This document shows, one piece after another, positions 32,832-42,193 of a stretch of 64,000 nucleotides of DNA. Every line of letters begins with the position of its first letter. The stretch's first letter is position 1. The stretch comes from CAZMHJ01 sp046350635 (lineage in GTDB: Bacteria; Patescibacteriota; Saccharimonadia; Saccharimonadales; CAIOMD01), in assembly GCA_046350635.1 (NCBI GenBank), contig JAXLZY010000002.1, positions 103,889-167,888 of the forward strand, given 5' to 3'. The notes under the pieces are model-generated. The model was not told the origin of the DNA. It was given only the letters and a program-made list of their open reading frames with translations, and did not search any database. The position numbers and the translations under genes were made by a program.

Positions 32832-33414
32832 GAAAGAAGAAATTATTAAGCAATTTGTAGACCTCGAAGATTTTGGGGAGGAATTATTTGCTATGGCGGC
32901 GGATGCTCCTTCGTTATCCCGAAAACAAAAAAAAGTTATGCTCCATTCAATCGTCGGCAAAAAGCGCTGGAACGTTCCGCAGTTTGCACTTATTAGTACA
33001 GCGACGGCATTCGCCGCTTTTGCCTTCTTATTTGGATACGCTCAGATGACAAATGCGCCACAATTCCTCAATAGTCTACGCATCGCAAAACCTATAGAAC
33101 AGAAAGTGCCAACACCACAGGAAGTCCAGCAAGTACAGCAAACCTTAATTCAGCAACAGTCAAAAATCGAAGAACTCGAAAAGACTGGGGCTCCAGCCGC
33201 TGATATAGAAAAGGCTGTCAATAAGCTTAAGAGTACTGTTAAAAACACTGAAAAAGAAGGATACGAAGTCACTAAGACTATCGATAAAGACGGCAAGACA
33301 ACTCTATACGTTAGGCCAATCCCGAACTGGCAAAAAAAGAAAGATGATTCTTCTTCACATTCCGGTGAGTCGGATAACCCTGAGTCCGAAAGCACTACTT
33401 CTGGCGAGCATTAG
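32818..33414 (+). CDS. putative membrane-bound anti-sigma factor
   Basis: 198 aa: an N-terminal helical cytoplasmic part (1-50), one helix (about 57-76), and an extracytoplasmic part with a coiled coil (QQVQQTLIQQQSKIEELEK) and a Ser/Glu-rich tail. No zinc anti-sigma motif is seen, so the assignment rests on the 14-nt overlap with the ECF gene and topology. Its end overlaps the convergent voltage-sensor-like gene by 20 nt. Confidence 0.6.
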   Translation: MSPSRKEEIIKQFVDLEDFGEELFAMAADAPSLSRKQKKVMLHSIVGKKRWNVPQFALISTATAFAAFAFLFGYAQMTNAPQFLNSLRIAKPIEQKVPTPQEVQQVQQTLIQQQSKIEELEKTGAPAADIEKAVNKLKSTVKNTEKEGYEVTKTIDKDGKTTLYVRPIPNWQKKKDDSSSHSGESDNPESESTTSGEH

Positions 33415-33775
33415 ACTTACGTGCATGATTAATATACTGTAGGTGCTCACCCGCGCGTATTAACCGAATAAGTGCAAGCAACCTTAGGCCACGTAAAACC
33501 TCTGCCCAACTATCAACTAGGGGTATGGAGGCAAGAAGCAAAAACCAGTTTTTACGAAAATAGGCTGTTTTGTTCGTTGCAAGTGAAAATTCTACTATAA
33601 AGTCACACAAAAATATGATTGCTACAAAAAAATCGAACCTCATAATTTTAGCAACTTGCCATGCCGGTGGATTTTGTAAAAACTCATATCCTAATAACGC
33701 GACTGACATTACCGCCAGTATAGAAAGCGCAATTTCTTTATAAAACCTAACTGAGTACTTAGTTCGCTTTGCCAC
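33395..33775 (-). CDS. stand-alone voltage-sensor-like membrane protein
   Basis: 126 aa with four helices in the S1-S4 order of voltage-gated channels. Acidic residues lie in S2 (FLCDFIVEF), YFRKNWF follows before S3 (LLLASIPLVDS), and the last helix, RGLRLLALIRLIRAG, has spaced arginines as in S4. The pore helices S5-S6 and selectivity filter are absent. GTG start (33773-33775), with TACACT (33782-33787, minus) 6 nt away, implying a leaderless mRNA. Alternatives are a channel remnant or a voltage-gated proton channel-like protein. Confidence 0.65.
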   Translation of the reverse strand: MAKRTKYSVRFYKEIALSILAVMSVALLGYEFLQNPPAWQVAKIMRFDFFVAIIFLCDFIVEFSLATNKTAYFRKNWFLLLASIPLVDSWAEVLRGLRLLALIRLIRAGEHLQYINHARKSNARQK

Positions 33776-33908
33776 CCACTTAGTGTAACCGATATCATAA
33801 CAAGTTGTTTGATCTATTTATTTCCTTGCAAACTACACGGGGGACTCTTTTCATCTGGCCTCGTCTACTTGTCGATCTCGATTTTACCATGTCGTACTAG
33901 GTGGTGAT

Positions 33909-34289
33909 TTATTTTTTATTTAGTGTATCAACAGCATCAATCTGAACAGGCTCAACAGCGACTATTTTGTTAATACTTGGTCTGTACACAATGGCTTTAC
34001 CGTTTTTTTCATAGATAAGTATTCTATCACCGTTTTCTACTTTCCCTGCAAACGCACTTGATAATTTGCTACTGTCGGTAACCGTCGCTAGAGCTGGTTC
34101 TTCGTTTGAAGGAAGTAAGTACAAAGCCCCCACCTGATTGATAATAATTTTTATATCGCTAAGATTATTTTCACTTTTTTTATGACCAAAAAATATAATT
34201 GCAGCACCCACCGCTAGAGCAATTAGTATAACGGCAAGTGCAACAACTACTATCTTATTTGTATTTTTTTGCGCATGCACGTATCTCAT
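33909..34289 (-). CDS. small membrane-anchored protein, paralogue of 31511-32176
   Basis: 126 aa: basic N-terminus, one helix (about 13-34), then a domain with LLPSNEEPALATVTDSSKL, AGKVENGDRILIYEKNGKAIVYRPSINKIV, aligned in order with the middle of the 221-aa protein (PKDETPTMYEIKDK, AENGDIVLVYTKANQAVLYRPSTKKVV). It lacks the LytR_C part. It starts 1 nt inside the stop of the 627-aa surface protein gene, so it is the last gene of that transcript. 33790-33908 holds no gene. Confidence 0.65.
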   Translation of the reverse strand: MRYVHAQKNTNKIVVVALAVILIALAVGAAIIFFGHKKSENNLSDIKIIINQVGALYLLPSNEEPALATVTDSSKLSSAFAGKVENGDRILIYEKNGKAIVYRPSINKIVAVEPVQIDAVDTLNKK

Positions 34290-36172
34290 TAATTGTCACT
34301 TTCGAGATACCAACCTGCTGTTTCAAATATTGCGGCTGCGTTAGTTGTGTTATTGGTCACCCAAAATACAGGATTAAGGAAAGTGCCTTGAGCGGGGATA
34401 TTGGTGCTTGCAGACCCGCTCGTCTGCGCACCTGTCGAAAGGTTAGTCACGCGCCAGCCAATCGAGCTGCCATTTGGCGCGGAAAAAAGGATTAGTTCAT
34501 AGAGGCTCGTGGTATCCACCGGAAAACTTAAGCCTAGATTGGTTACGGTCGGCGCAGTTCCAGTAACATTGTTAACGAAGTTCCAGTTACCGGTGTTTGC
34601 ATTTATTGCCATACCAATCTTTCCGGGGGTTGTGTTGGTAGTTGGATCTACATTTGTTGGGTTTGCTATAGAATCACTCATACCTACGAATGCCCTATTT
34701 CCAGTTTGCAACGTATTCATTCCAAAACGTGTAGTATAGAAAAAGCCTCCCACTCCCGCCGCGTTACCACGCCATGCCATAAGCGCCGCTTGTCGCTGAT
34801 AGGCTACGGTACCGGCAGTCGCCCCAGAACTATAGTTCATCCTGCGAACAGAAGTTTTGAGATTTGTTGCAGCAACGGCAGTATATGAACAAGTACCAGC
34901 ACCAGTTGCAGTACTACCAAAAATGCTTAGGCTCGTACTACAGTTTGTTCCACTTCCGGCTGGGGCCATCATCGCAATACGATTAAACCCAAAACTAGAC
35001 TGGAAAGGGGTGTCAACACCACTTGGGCCAACAAACTTTGGCATTACACGACCTGCAATGTCTTTTGCATAGATTCGAAGGTTGCCGGCTGATGGTGTAG
35101 CAGGATCAGTTTGCGCAGCTAACTGTAATCCGCCAGATTGTACGTCTATGCCAATATCCCATCCTGTTGCGACTTCAATACCATAACTATTACCAGCTCC
35201 TGACCCGGCACCTTCAAGTTTCAATCCATACGAGTTAACACCACTAGCCGCCGCAACCGCTTCAACAATTCTCATACCACTCCAAATACCGCCTGATGTC
35301 GTACCGGGTGTGTAATCGATACGTATGCCCGCAGCTTCAACTGCGGCTGCGCCGCCTTTGTATTTCACGTTTAAGCCATTAACACCTGCCGTGGCTACGC
35401 CAGTTGAGGATGTGTTATCGATTACCACTTGATCAGTAGTTGGTATGTTGGTGCCAGAATTCACGCTCAGTGATCCAGCGGTCGTCGTCATGGTGCCAAA
35501 TTTGCCAAGCGTAATACTCGTTGCATTACTCGAACCAAGGCCAAGACTACCGCTACTTCCACTATCAATATTCAACGCTTGGCTAGCTGCGCTTTGAATC
35601 GAGGCAGCACTTGCGGCACTGAATGTTAAATTACTTGAAGTAAAAGTATTGCCATTGTACGTACCGCCCACCGTAGCATTGCCAGAGATGTTTATGAAAC
35701 CCGTTTGCTGCGAGCCGGGGCTCAACTGCACAAAACCCGAGGCTGCAATGCCACCGAGCTTATCGCTGTTAAATGCATACGGTGAAGCGGTAAACAAAAT
35801 TCGGGGGGTCATTTCGGGGTCGGCCCCTACTTTAACACCTAAATAAATACTGCCAGAGTTAAAATCAACGCTACCCGGCAGTGAGGTAACGCTTCCTAAA
35901 TTAACCTGAAATATCCCATCCGTTACACTTACAGACCCTTGGGTTTCTGTCCAAACAGCAGCTCCACCTGAAGCTACAGTGTACAGACTAAAGACTATAG
36001 AGTACGTGCCATTGGTAACATTCGTACCGTCTGGGTTTGTCAATTTACCCTGAAAACTAATTTGGTTATTGATGGTGGCATGAACAACGGTGGTAGAAAT
36101 AACCCCCAGGCCCAAAATTCCAAATAGTAGTAGTGTTGGTATTAACGCAACCCTCACGAAGACTCGCAGCAT
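34289..36172 (-). CDS. large secreted surface protein (adhesin-like)
   Basis: 627 aa with an N-terminal signal/anchor helix (about 4-30). The first domain, NQISFQGKLTNPDGTNVTNG ... ASPYAFNSDKLGG, is a type found repeatedly in CPR secreted proteins. A Ser/Gly/Thr-rich repeat zone (LGLGSSNATSITLGKFG) and a C-terminal domain (WRVTNLSTGAQTSGSASTN ... NPVFWVTNNTTNAAAIFETAGWYLESDN) resembling phage-tail or lectin-like folds follow. No LPXTG motif. TATAGT (36179-36184, minus) is 6 nt before ATG. Probably a host- or surface-binding protein. Confidence 0.75.
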   Translation of the reverse strand: MLRVFVRVALIPTLLLFGILGLGVISTTVVHATINNQISFQGKLTNPDGTNVTNGTYSIVFSLYTVASGGAAVWTETQGSVSVTDGIFQVNLGSVTSLPGSVDFNSGSIYLGVKVGADPEMTPRILFTASPYAFNSDKLGGIAASGFVQLSPGSQQTGFINISGNATVGGTYNGNTFTSSNLTFSAASAASIQSAASQALNIDSGSSGSLGLGSSNATSITLGKFGTMTTTAGSLSVNSGTNIPTTDQVVIDNTSSTGVATAGVNGLNVKYKGGAAAVEAAGIRIDYTPGTTSGGIWSGMRIVEAVAAASGVNSYGLKLEGAGSGAGNSYGIEVATGWDIGIDVQSGGLQLAAQTDPATPSAGNLRIYAKDIAGRVMPKFVGPSGVDTPFQSSFGFNRIAMMAPAGSGTNCSTSLSIFGSTATGAGTCSYTAVAATNLKTSVRRMNYSSGATAGTVAYQRQAALMAWRGNAAGVGGFFYTTRFGMNTLQTGNRAFVGMSDSIANPTNVDPTTNTTPGKIGMAINANTGNWNFVNNVTGTAPTVTNLGLSFPVDTTSLYELILFSAPNGSSIGWRVTNLSTGAQTSGSASTNIPAQGTFLNPVFWVTNNTTNAAAIFETAGWYLESDN

Positions 36173-36214
36173 CTTGCTACTATAGTACCAATTTACCCTG
36201 TAACGCTCAAGCTT

Positions 36215-37252
36215 TTAATCTGTTCTTACGGTAATCCTATCCCCGTCCGTTGAGTCTTTTACATCAATCTTTGTGCCTGTTGTTGCTACGCGCTTTTGAT
36301 TCTTTTTTAAAAGCACTTCTTTAGATGTTATTGGTACCTGTTTTTTGTGACGCTTCTTGCGAGGTACGACCCATACAAGAAACGTGGTAATTATTGCAAT
36401 CAGTATGATAATCGCAACAAATATAGGAGGAATAACGAATGATTCTTTGCGGATTGTGGTTGTTTGATCCATGCCATCAAATCGATATTGATATAAAACA
36501 TTGATGCGCCGTGGCCAAACCAGCCGTACAAGTGATTGCATGGGTGTGTCTAATACTATCGTTTTACCCGGGAATACGGGTTGTGATGCCGTATTTATTA
36601 CCCCTTTTGAAATAAATGACTCCTTGTTCGCAGAAGTTAAAACTATAATCCCTCTCGGTACCACAACCACGTTGCCATCATTAGTGAATTCGACACTTAT
36701 GACGCTGGGTATTCCAAACATAACACGTCCAACACTTGTAGATTTTAGTAGTAAGTGTCTATTAGCCCCATTTTCGTTTGTTACGAATATGCCCGCACCG
36801 ACAGATGGATGAAGTCCAACTGAATTTTGAGCGTTTGATTCTTGCGTAACAACCAGCGCATAGTAACTCCCACCCGGTTTAAGCGTATCCCCACTCTTAA
36901 CCGTTACAAGTACCGCCGCTGACGCTCCAGGTGCTAATGAAACAATAGGTTTATCAACAGCAACTGCTGTGGATTGTGAATTAGTGAGTTCTGTAGTTGG
37001 GGCTAAGACCCCAGAAGATTCATCAACATTTTTTAACTGTACCCTAAGCTCAACTTCAGAGGTCCCATTATTCGTTAATGTTACACTCTGTGATTGCGTA
37101 GGTTTGTTTGTCGACACCGTAAATCGCAACACTGCGGGAGAAACGGTTATCCCCTTAGGCGCCTCTGCAGATACAAGACTAGCAGGCCCGATTATCAGTA
37201 CCGCTAGTATACCGATGGCGATGTACCATCTATTCAGAATCAGGCTTCTCAT
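36215..37252 (-). CDS. DUF916-like surface protein with C-terminal anchor
   Basis: 345 aa: signal peptide (cleavage near residue 29), a beta-sandwich (ITVSPAVLRFTVSTNKPTQS, then VTLTNNGTSEVELRVQLKNV), a second one starting RHLLLKSTSVGRVMFG, a membrane helix (about 275-297) and a basic tail. This is the layout of DUF916/DUF3324 proteins, which in Gram-positive bacteria co-occur with WxL surface proteins. It begins within the last 23 nt of the preceding, frameshifted DUF916-like gene and is followed by the 627-aa surface protein. Confidence 0.7.
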   Translation of the reverse strand: MRSLILNRWYIAIGILAVLIIGPASLVSAEAPKGITVSPAVLRFTVSTNKPTQSQSVTLTNNGTSEVELRVQLKNVDESSGVLAPTTELTNSQSTAVAVDKPIVSLAPGASAAVLVTVKSGDTLKPGGSYYALVVTQESNAQNSVGLHPSVGAGIFVTNENGANRHLLLKSTSVGRVMFGIPSVISVEFTNDGNVVVVPRGIIVLTSANKESFISKGVINTASQPVFPGKTIVLDTPMQSLVRLVWPRRINVLYQYRFDGMDQTTTIRKESFVIPPIFVAIIILIAIITTFLVWVVPRKKRHKKQVPITSKEVLLKKNQKRVATTGTKIDVKDSTDGDRITVRTD

Positions 37253-38290
37253 GCTCTTTCTTTTTTGGATGATGAACTACCTTAAAGCTTTTACGAACAA
37301 TTGTTGCTATGCCTACCGCGATAAGGATTACTACAAGAAGTAAGCCAATAAGTATTTTCCACGGTAGTATCCAAAATGTTGTTTCAGCCTCAAGCGGAAC
37401 ATCCTTGGTACCATCATTGTAAATTCCGACCAATTTGGCCTTGTATGGTCCGATACGGAAACTATTAATATTCTGCCAATTCCATACTAAGTTAGTTTTC
37501 GTGGTCGAGTTAGCCGCATCTTGTGATTCTACATAAGACGGAAAACCATCATTCCACTTTGATGTTAATACGCGTGTACTACCCGGTAAAATATAGCCGC
37601 CACCATCATTCACGGGCAACACGGCTATGGGCTTTTTATCATTTTTTCCGCGCTGAATAAAGATATTCCCGGCCGGCTGTACAATTGTATTTCCGGTGCT
37701 TTTAAATGTTGTTTTAAGTGTTACCGGAAGATACTCATGCATGGCTTGTTTACTTTAAATGATACAACTTGGAGTTCTTTTGGCGCCCGGTCTATCGACA
37801 GAGACTAGCGTAAAAACCGCAACCGAACCACGAACAGCCGTTTCTCCCTGTTGGTTTTGCGTTTCGCACTCGCGAAATCTCAAGTGCGAATGAATAGCTA
37901 AAGCCCGTGCTCTCTGGAGAGTATCGTGACCCGCTCTGTAAACCACTCACCCGCTTGTATCGTAAATGTCGGGTTGCTAAAACTAACCCACTTGCTTGCG
38001 TCAGTTGGAGCGCTGTTCCTAGTGTTATTGAGCCCGTATCGCTATTTACGGTAAAACTTTTCAGGCTCAATCTTTAGATACTCTGCCTTATCACCGTTAT
38101 TGCGAATTTTCAGTTCTGTCGTACTCGTATCACCTGGTTTTATAGATACAACAAGTGGTGATGGAGTTACCTGGAGTGAGAAATTACCTTGCTGATTTTC
38201 GGCAAATGCTTGGAGTGGTAAGACCAGCGTAAGTACGAAAACCAAACCAAAAACAGCAAATAGATTTCGTAATAAACTGTTGTGTTTCAT
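37230..38290 (-). pseudogene. DUF916-like surface protein, frameshifted
   Basis: The coding sense is continuous but jumps frame at least four times between 38070 and 37740. The N-terminal frame (signal peptide, then FSLQVTPSPLVVSIKPGDTS) breaks at PEKF. The next frames give TVNSDTGSI, then NTRNSAPTDASKWVSFSNPT, then YSFALEISR, then GETAVRGSVAVFTLVSVDR, LQVVSFKVNK and finally YLPVTLKTTFKSTGN with a membrane helix near the end. Every piece fits one DUF916 family protein of about 350 aa, and the sense is not degraded between breaks. This looks like sequence error; a recent pseudogene is the alternative. TATACT (38299-38304, minus) is 8 nt before ATG. Confidence 0.75.
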
Positions 38291-38306
38291 TCCGTATCAG
38301 TATAGC

Positions 38307-38335
38307 AAAACCGCCCCATATTGGGGCGGTTTTTA
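38307..38335. terminator. terminator between two surface genes
   Basis: AAAACCGCCCCA and TGGGGCGGTTTTT form a tight stem. It ends the transcript of 38359-39399 before the next surface gene begins. Confidence 0.88.
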
Positions 38336-38358
38336 CAATAAGCATTATTGCTTTGTTT

Positions 38359-39399
38359 CTAGAATAATCCTGCGCCAACAACTGTAATTGTATCTGTGTA
38401 GTCAGTTGCAGCTGGTGTTAATGCACCAATTGTTGCGTTGTTCGTGAGGGTAAGAACTGCGTTTTGAGCAGTACCATCAGAGCTAACTAGTGTACGAAGT
38501 GTAGTATCGAGTCCACCACCCTTGCCCGATACACCGCCAACGAATGGAGCAGCTACGGTTAGAGTACCAGTACCACCTGCCTGAGTTTGAGTAACTCCGG
38601 TATTGTAGCCTTCACTGTTAGCAACAAGTGTGCTGTTTGAGCCAGGAGTTGTTGATGCAATTGTTTTAGCTGCTAGTGCAGAGTTAAGGCCCGTGTTAGA
38701 GTCTTTTGCCCATACAAGCCAGCCATTCTTAGCGTTCGTGTTAACTGTAGCAGTACGAGGTGTTGGGCTTGAAGCAATCGAACCAGTAGAAAGCGTACCA
38801 AGAGCATCTGTGTTGCCACTTAGCGCAAAGCTAAATGATTGTGGAACACTAGCCGTTACTACAATCTGATCGTCTGCAATGCTCGCAGTGCTAAATGGCG
38901 CTGAATCAATTGTTGCAGGGACTGAGTCACGAGTAGTTACTGTACCGCCGTTAGATGCACTTGCGGAGCTCGTAATACTTAGAGCTGCTGTATTCGTCCA
39001 GTTAAAACAGTAGAGTGTACCAACCACTAAATCACCACTTGGGAATGTAACCACTTGCCCGGCAGCTGCAGTAGCAGTACCAATACCAGGCCAAGCAGAT
39101 GCACCCGTAGGCCATGCTAAGTTAGTTGTGTTAACGGTCCAGTTTCCAACAGTAGTACTTACGGTGTACCCGGTTGGGAATGAAACCTGCACACTAGCTT
39201 CGGTGGCTGTAGTGGTTGCTTTTGCACATACAGTACCAGTTGTTGCGGTGCTTACTTTCATTCGGTCAAAACGAACAGATACTTGCGATAGCGATGCCGC
39301 CCGCGCAATGTTATTAAGTATTACCGGCACAAATGCTGCCAATAATAATGCTATAACGAGCAAGCTAGCCGTTACGCGTTTTTGTTGAATTAGAGACAT
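38359..39399 (-). CDS. WxL-like secreted surface protein
   Basis: 346 aa: signal peptide (LLVIALLLAAFVPVILNNIARA, cleavage near residue 35), an N-terminal beta domain with two Cys (GTVCAKATTT and TLYCFNW), and a C-terminal beta domain ending DYTDTITVVGAGLF. That ending recurs in the next gene (DYTDTITFTAAMLF) and resembles the C-terminus of WxL domains, which bind peptidoglycan non-covalently. The Trp-x-Leu signatures themselves are not seen, so WxL-like is inference. It has its own terminator and an upstream gap. Confidence 0.68.
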   Translation of the reverse strand: MSLIQQKRVTASLLVIALLLAAFVPVILNNIARAASLSQVSVRFDRMKVSTATTGTVCAKATTTATEASVQVSFPTGYTVSTTVGNWTVNTTNLAWPTGASAWPGIGTATAAAGQVVTFPSGDLVVGTLYCFNWTNTAALSITSSASASNGGTVTTRDSVPATIDSAPFSTASIADDQIVVTASVPQSFSFALSGNTDALGTLSTGSIASSPTPRTATVNTNAKNGWLVWAKDSNTGLNSALAAKTIASTTPGSNSTLVANSEGYNTGVTQTQAGGTGTLTVAAPFVGGVSGKGGGLDTTLRTLVSSDGTAQNAVLTLTNNATIGALTPAATDYTDTITVVGAGLF

Positions 39400-39465
39400 G
39401 TACCCTCCATGTTGATTTATATTCGTTATCTTCGAGTCTACACAAACATAACAATTTTAACAAGT

Positions 39466-40515
39466 CTAGAATAGCATGGCAGCGGTAAACGTAATGGTGT
39501 CGGTATAGTCACTTGTTGACGGTACTGTTATATCTGTTTTTGCCTTGAGTCTAACAGTTGCAGCGGCCGAAGTTACAGGCGTATTGGTAGATATAATTGG
39601 TTGCAAGCTAGTAGAAAGGCCACCGACATTATCAAGTGACCCATTGAAAGGCGCGCTTGCCGTGACTGGGCCACCAGAAACTTGGGATGTACTAATTACC
39701 TGCGCTCCATAGCCTTTTTGAACAGCGCCAAGATCCGCAGTAGCAGAAGGTAATGTATACGAACTGGCCGTGCTCTTTAGCCCACTATTTAAATCATTTA
39801 CATAGATAACTCCACCAAAAAGCGCATTCGTCGTAAGGGCTAGTTGTGGGTCAGCATTTGCCGCGAATACAGAGCCTGGCGGTAAACTTGTGAATGATGC
39901 CGAATAAGGAGGTGTTGAACTCAGTGATGTAGTGACGGCAAACGTAATACTCGGACTTACCGTTGCAGCCGTCGCTACAGGACCATAGGCTGTCTCGCTA
40001 AAGTTTCCGTTTATTGCTTTTACCTTAATTTTATATGTTGTGTTAGCTTGTAGCCCAAGTACCGTAAAACCACTTGCCCCTCCCCACAATGTGTAGGTTT
40101 GGTAGTTAGCAATCGTGAGCGTACTACCAATAGTATTGTCAGATCGGATGTACTGCGTTGTCGTAAAGTTATCAGTACTTATTGCGATTGCATATTTTGT
40201 AGAGGTTGGATTACTGCCAGTCGCAAGAACAACGGTGAGTCTATCGTAATTATTGGCCGCGTTTGTAAACGATGGAGCTGGCGGTACGTTTGCGTTAATC
40301 GTCGAAGCAAGCCCGGGCTGTGCTAAATACGTAGTCGAGGTTACTGTATTACCCGCTTGACCATTCGTTATCGCATTGAGGCTGTAGCTTGTGCTCGAAG
40401 TTGATCCCCCTCCATTACCAAAATCATATGCTTTAAGCGTGAAGTTAGTGCTCGTCGGCGATGTAGCAAACAGCAATGCTGGTACAATCAGTGCTTGGAT
40501 ACCCCTAAGTAACAT
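39466..40515 (-). CDS. WxL-like surface protein with fibronectin type III domain
   Basis: 349 aa: signal peptide, an N-terminal segment (TNFTLKAYDFGNGGGSTSSTSY) widespread in CPR surface proteins, an FN3-like domain (PPAPSFTNAANNYDRL ... LGLQANTTYKIKVKAINGNFSET), then a C-terminal domain parallel to that of 38359-39399 (SITFAVTTSLSSTPPYSASF ... SDYTDTITFTAAMLF). Co-oriented with the other surface genes. TAAAAT (40524-40529, minus) lies 8 nt before ATG, suggesting leaderless expression. Confidence 0.72.
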   Translation of the reverse strand: MLLRGIQALIVPALLFATSPTSTNFTLKAYDFGNGGGSTSSTSYSLNAITNGQAGNTVTSTTYLAQPGLASTINANVPPAPSFTNAANNYDRLTVVLATGSNPTSTKYAIAISTDNFTTTQYIRSDNTIGSTLTIANYQTYTLWGGASGFTVLGLQANTTYKIKVKAINGNFSETAYGPVATAATVSPSITFAVTTSLSSTPPYSASFTSLPPGSVFAANADPQLALTTNALFGGVIYVNDLNSGLKSTASSYTLPSATADLGAVQKGYGAQVISTSQVSGGPVTASAPFNGSLDNVGGLSTSLQPIISTNTPVTSAAATVRLKAKTDITVPSTSDYTDTITFTAAMLF

Positions 40516-40546
40516 ATACTTTTATTTTACCATTAAGTCCTTACTT

Positions 40547-41110
40547 CTACCGCCAGCGCCAACCATCAAGTACTTGTGAATATAACTTGTTAATCGTGTC
40601 TCTATCGCCTGGCGCACCAGAGACACTTATGCTTGCATATAGGTTACCTTTTGGCCAAAAGCCTGTTATTTCGTAGACCGAAGCTGTTTGGCTATAAAAC
40701 GACTCAACACCAATTGGCATCCCACCAAATTCAACTGGTGTGTACTGGGCTGGATTCTTTGCCCTTAGGTTATAACTAGCGACACCATTTATACCATCTG
40801 GGCCCATCGTAGCTACATTTATGGCTATTTGTTGGCCGTTCGAATGAGTCTTTGTCGCAACAAGTTGGAGCAAGTCTTGTGAGTTAGGGTTTTCTTCTTG
40901 ACTCTTTATAGCAAAACCGGGCGGTAGCGTAGTCGAAAAGTAAGCTGTTGTAATGGGTATTGGATCTGGGTTTTTTACAGTTTCGCTTTGTTGCGTGGGT
41001 TGTTTTACAACCGATTTAGATGGCGCATGAAACATGATGATAAGAGCAGCTACTAAGGCTGATACTAGTACGGCACCAATGCCAATTATCACCCACCGCT
41101 TTTTTGTCAT
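40547..41110 (-). CDS. hypothetical membrane-anchored protein
   Basis: 187 aa: helix at about 8-28 after a short basic start, then an outer domain (FSTTLPPGFAIKSQEENPNSQDLLQLVATK ending DTINKLYSQVLDGWRW) with the same opening as the 231-aa protein at 30763-31458. Its start overlaps the stop of the PKD-domain gene (41107-41110), so it is translated with it. Confidence 0.65.
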   Translation of the reverse strand: MTKKRWVIIGIGAVLVSALVAALIIMFHAPSKSVVKQPTQQSETVKNPDPIPITTAYFSTTLPPGFAIKSQEENPNSQDLLQLVATKTHSNGQQIAINVATMGPDGINGVASYNLRAKNPAQYTPVEFGGMPIGVESFYSQTASVYEITGFWPKGNLYASISVSGAPGDRDTINKLYSQVLDGWRWR

Positions 41111-42114
41111 CGTTTTCGTGTTATGTTTTTTCTCCTCGACACAACCACAATCAACTTACGATGACGTGCTTCAAGCCACAGGAGCGGTATGAGCAATGCT
41201 AGCAAAAGATACATCAGCCATATTTGGCTTAGTGTAATGTAGGTTCCCGCTTTTGTTTCAATCGCGCCAGCTACGAGGCCAGTTGGTTGCCTGAATGTAA
41301 CACCTGCGACCGTTGTATATACCTCTTTTCCAGTTGCATCTTTGACACTAATGCGAATAACTCTGTTTTTGGTTGCGTCGTACAAATGTTCAAGACTTTG
41401 CTCGCCAGAACTATTTGCTGAATAAGTTGTTTTCTTACCATCTCCCCAATCGACAGTAATGGTATATGGTGACTCACCACCACCGACGTTGATCTTCCAT
41501 ACGACCGGCTCGTTGGGTTTTATCACCAAAAATGGTGTACTTGTATTTACGTTTAGTACTGGGGTCGTTGGAGTAGTCGGTGTTTGCGGTGTCTGGGGCT
41601 GGGGTTGATTTGCTGGTGTTTGAATTGTCGGAGGATTCGTTACTGGGGGTTGTGGTGCTTGATACGTAATGGTAATGGGTGTCCCTGTTGGACCTGGGTC
41701 ATTGGTAATCGTTAAGATCTTTGGAACCAGCACGTTTGCGCCCGCCGAAAGTGTAAAACTACCGGCAAAAATGCCTGCCGCAGAACAGCCTGCACTGCCA
41801 ATATAATTATTATTGTTATAGATGGTTACGACAATTGCGGGAACAATAACTGGGCATGTACCGCTAACAACGATGTTCTGATTCGTTGTCGTCGTCTGAT
41901 CAACAGGGTTTGTAATTTCTGCGGGAGTACTCGGAATTGGTGCGGGCACACCAGCAGTTATAACATAGCTTGCTGCATGAACTGAGCTACTGATAAGGAG
42001 CAACGAAATACCAAAGGCAACCATCAAAAGGCTGAGCCCCCTATAAGAAGTGTGTTCATGGCTTATTTTGCGTGCTGTATGCTTATGGTCTTGTAATTTT
42101 AATAGTCGCTTCAC
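41107..42114 (-). CDS. surface protein with PKD-like domain and C-terminal anchor
   Basis: 335 aa: signal peptide after a basic N-terminus (about 1-48), a beta domain (NPVDQTTTTNQNIVVSGTCP), a Pro/Thr/Gln linker (QPQPQTPQTPTTPTTPV), a PKD fold (YTITVDWGDGKKTTYSAN ... LEHLYDATKNRVIRISVKD), a membrane helix (LMYLLLALLIPLLWL) and a basic tail. GTG start, with TATACT (42125-42130, minus) 10 nt upstream. First gene of the surface cluster. Confidence 0.75.
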   Translation of the reverse strand: MKRLLKLQDHKHTARKISHEHTSYRGLSLLMVAFGISLLLISSSVHAASYVITAGVPAPIPSTPAEITNPVDQTTTTNQNIVVSGTCPVIVPAIVVTIYNNNNYIGSAGCSAAGIFAGSFTLSAGANVLVPKILTITNDPGPTGTPITITYQAPQPPVTNPPTIQTPANQPQPQTPQTPTTPTTPVLNVNTSTPFLVIKPNEPVVWKINVGGGESPYTITVDWGDGKKTTYSANSSGEQSLEHLYDATKNRVIRISVKDATGKEVYTTVAGVTFRQPTGLVAGAIETKAGTYITLSQIWLMYLLLALLIPLLWLEARHRKLIVVVSRRKNITRKR

Positions 42115-42193
42115 GTCTAGTCGTAGTATACCAGGATGAAGTGTTTGTGTTTATCTATAACTAAGGTAAGATAAAAAGCATAAACGTATACAT

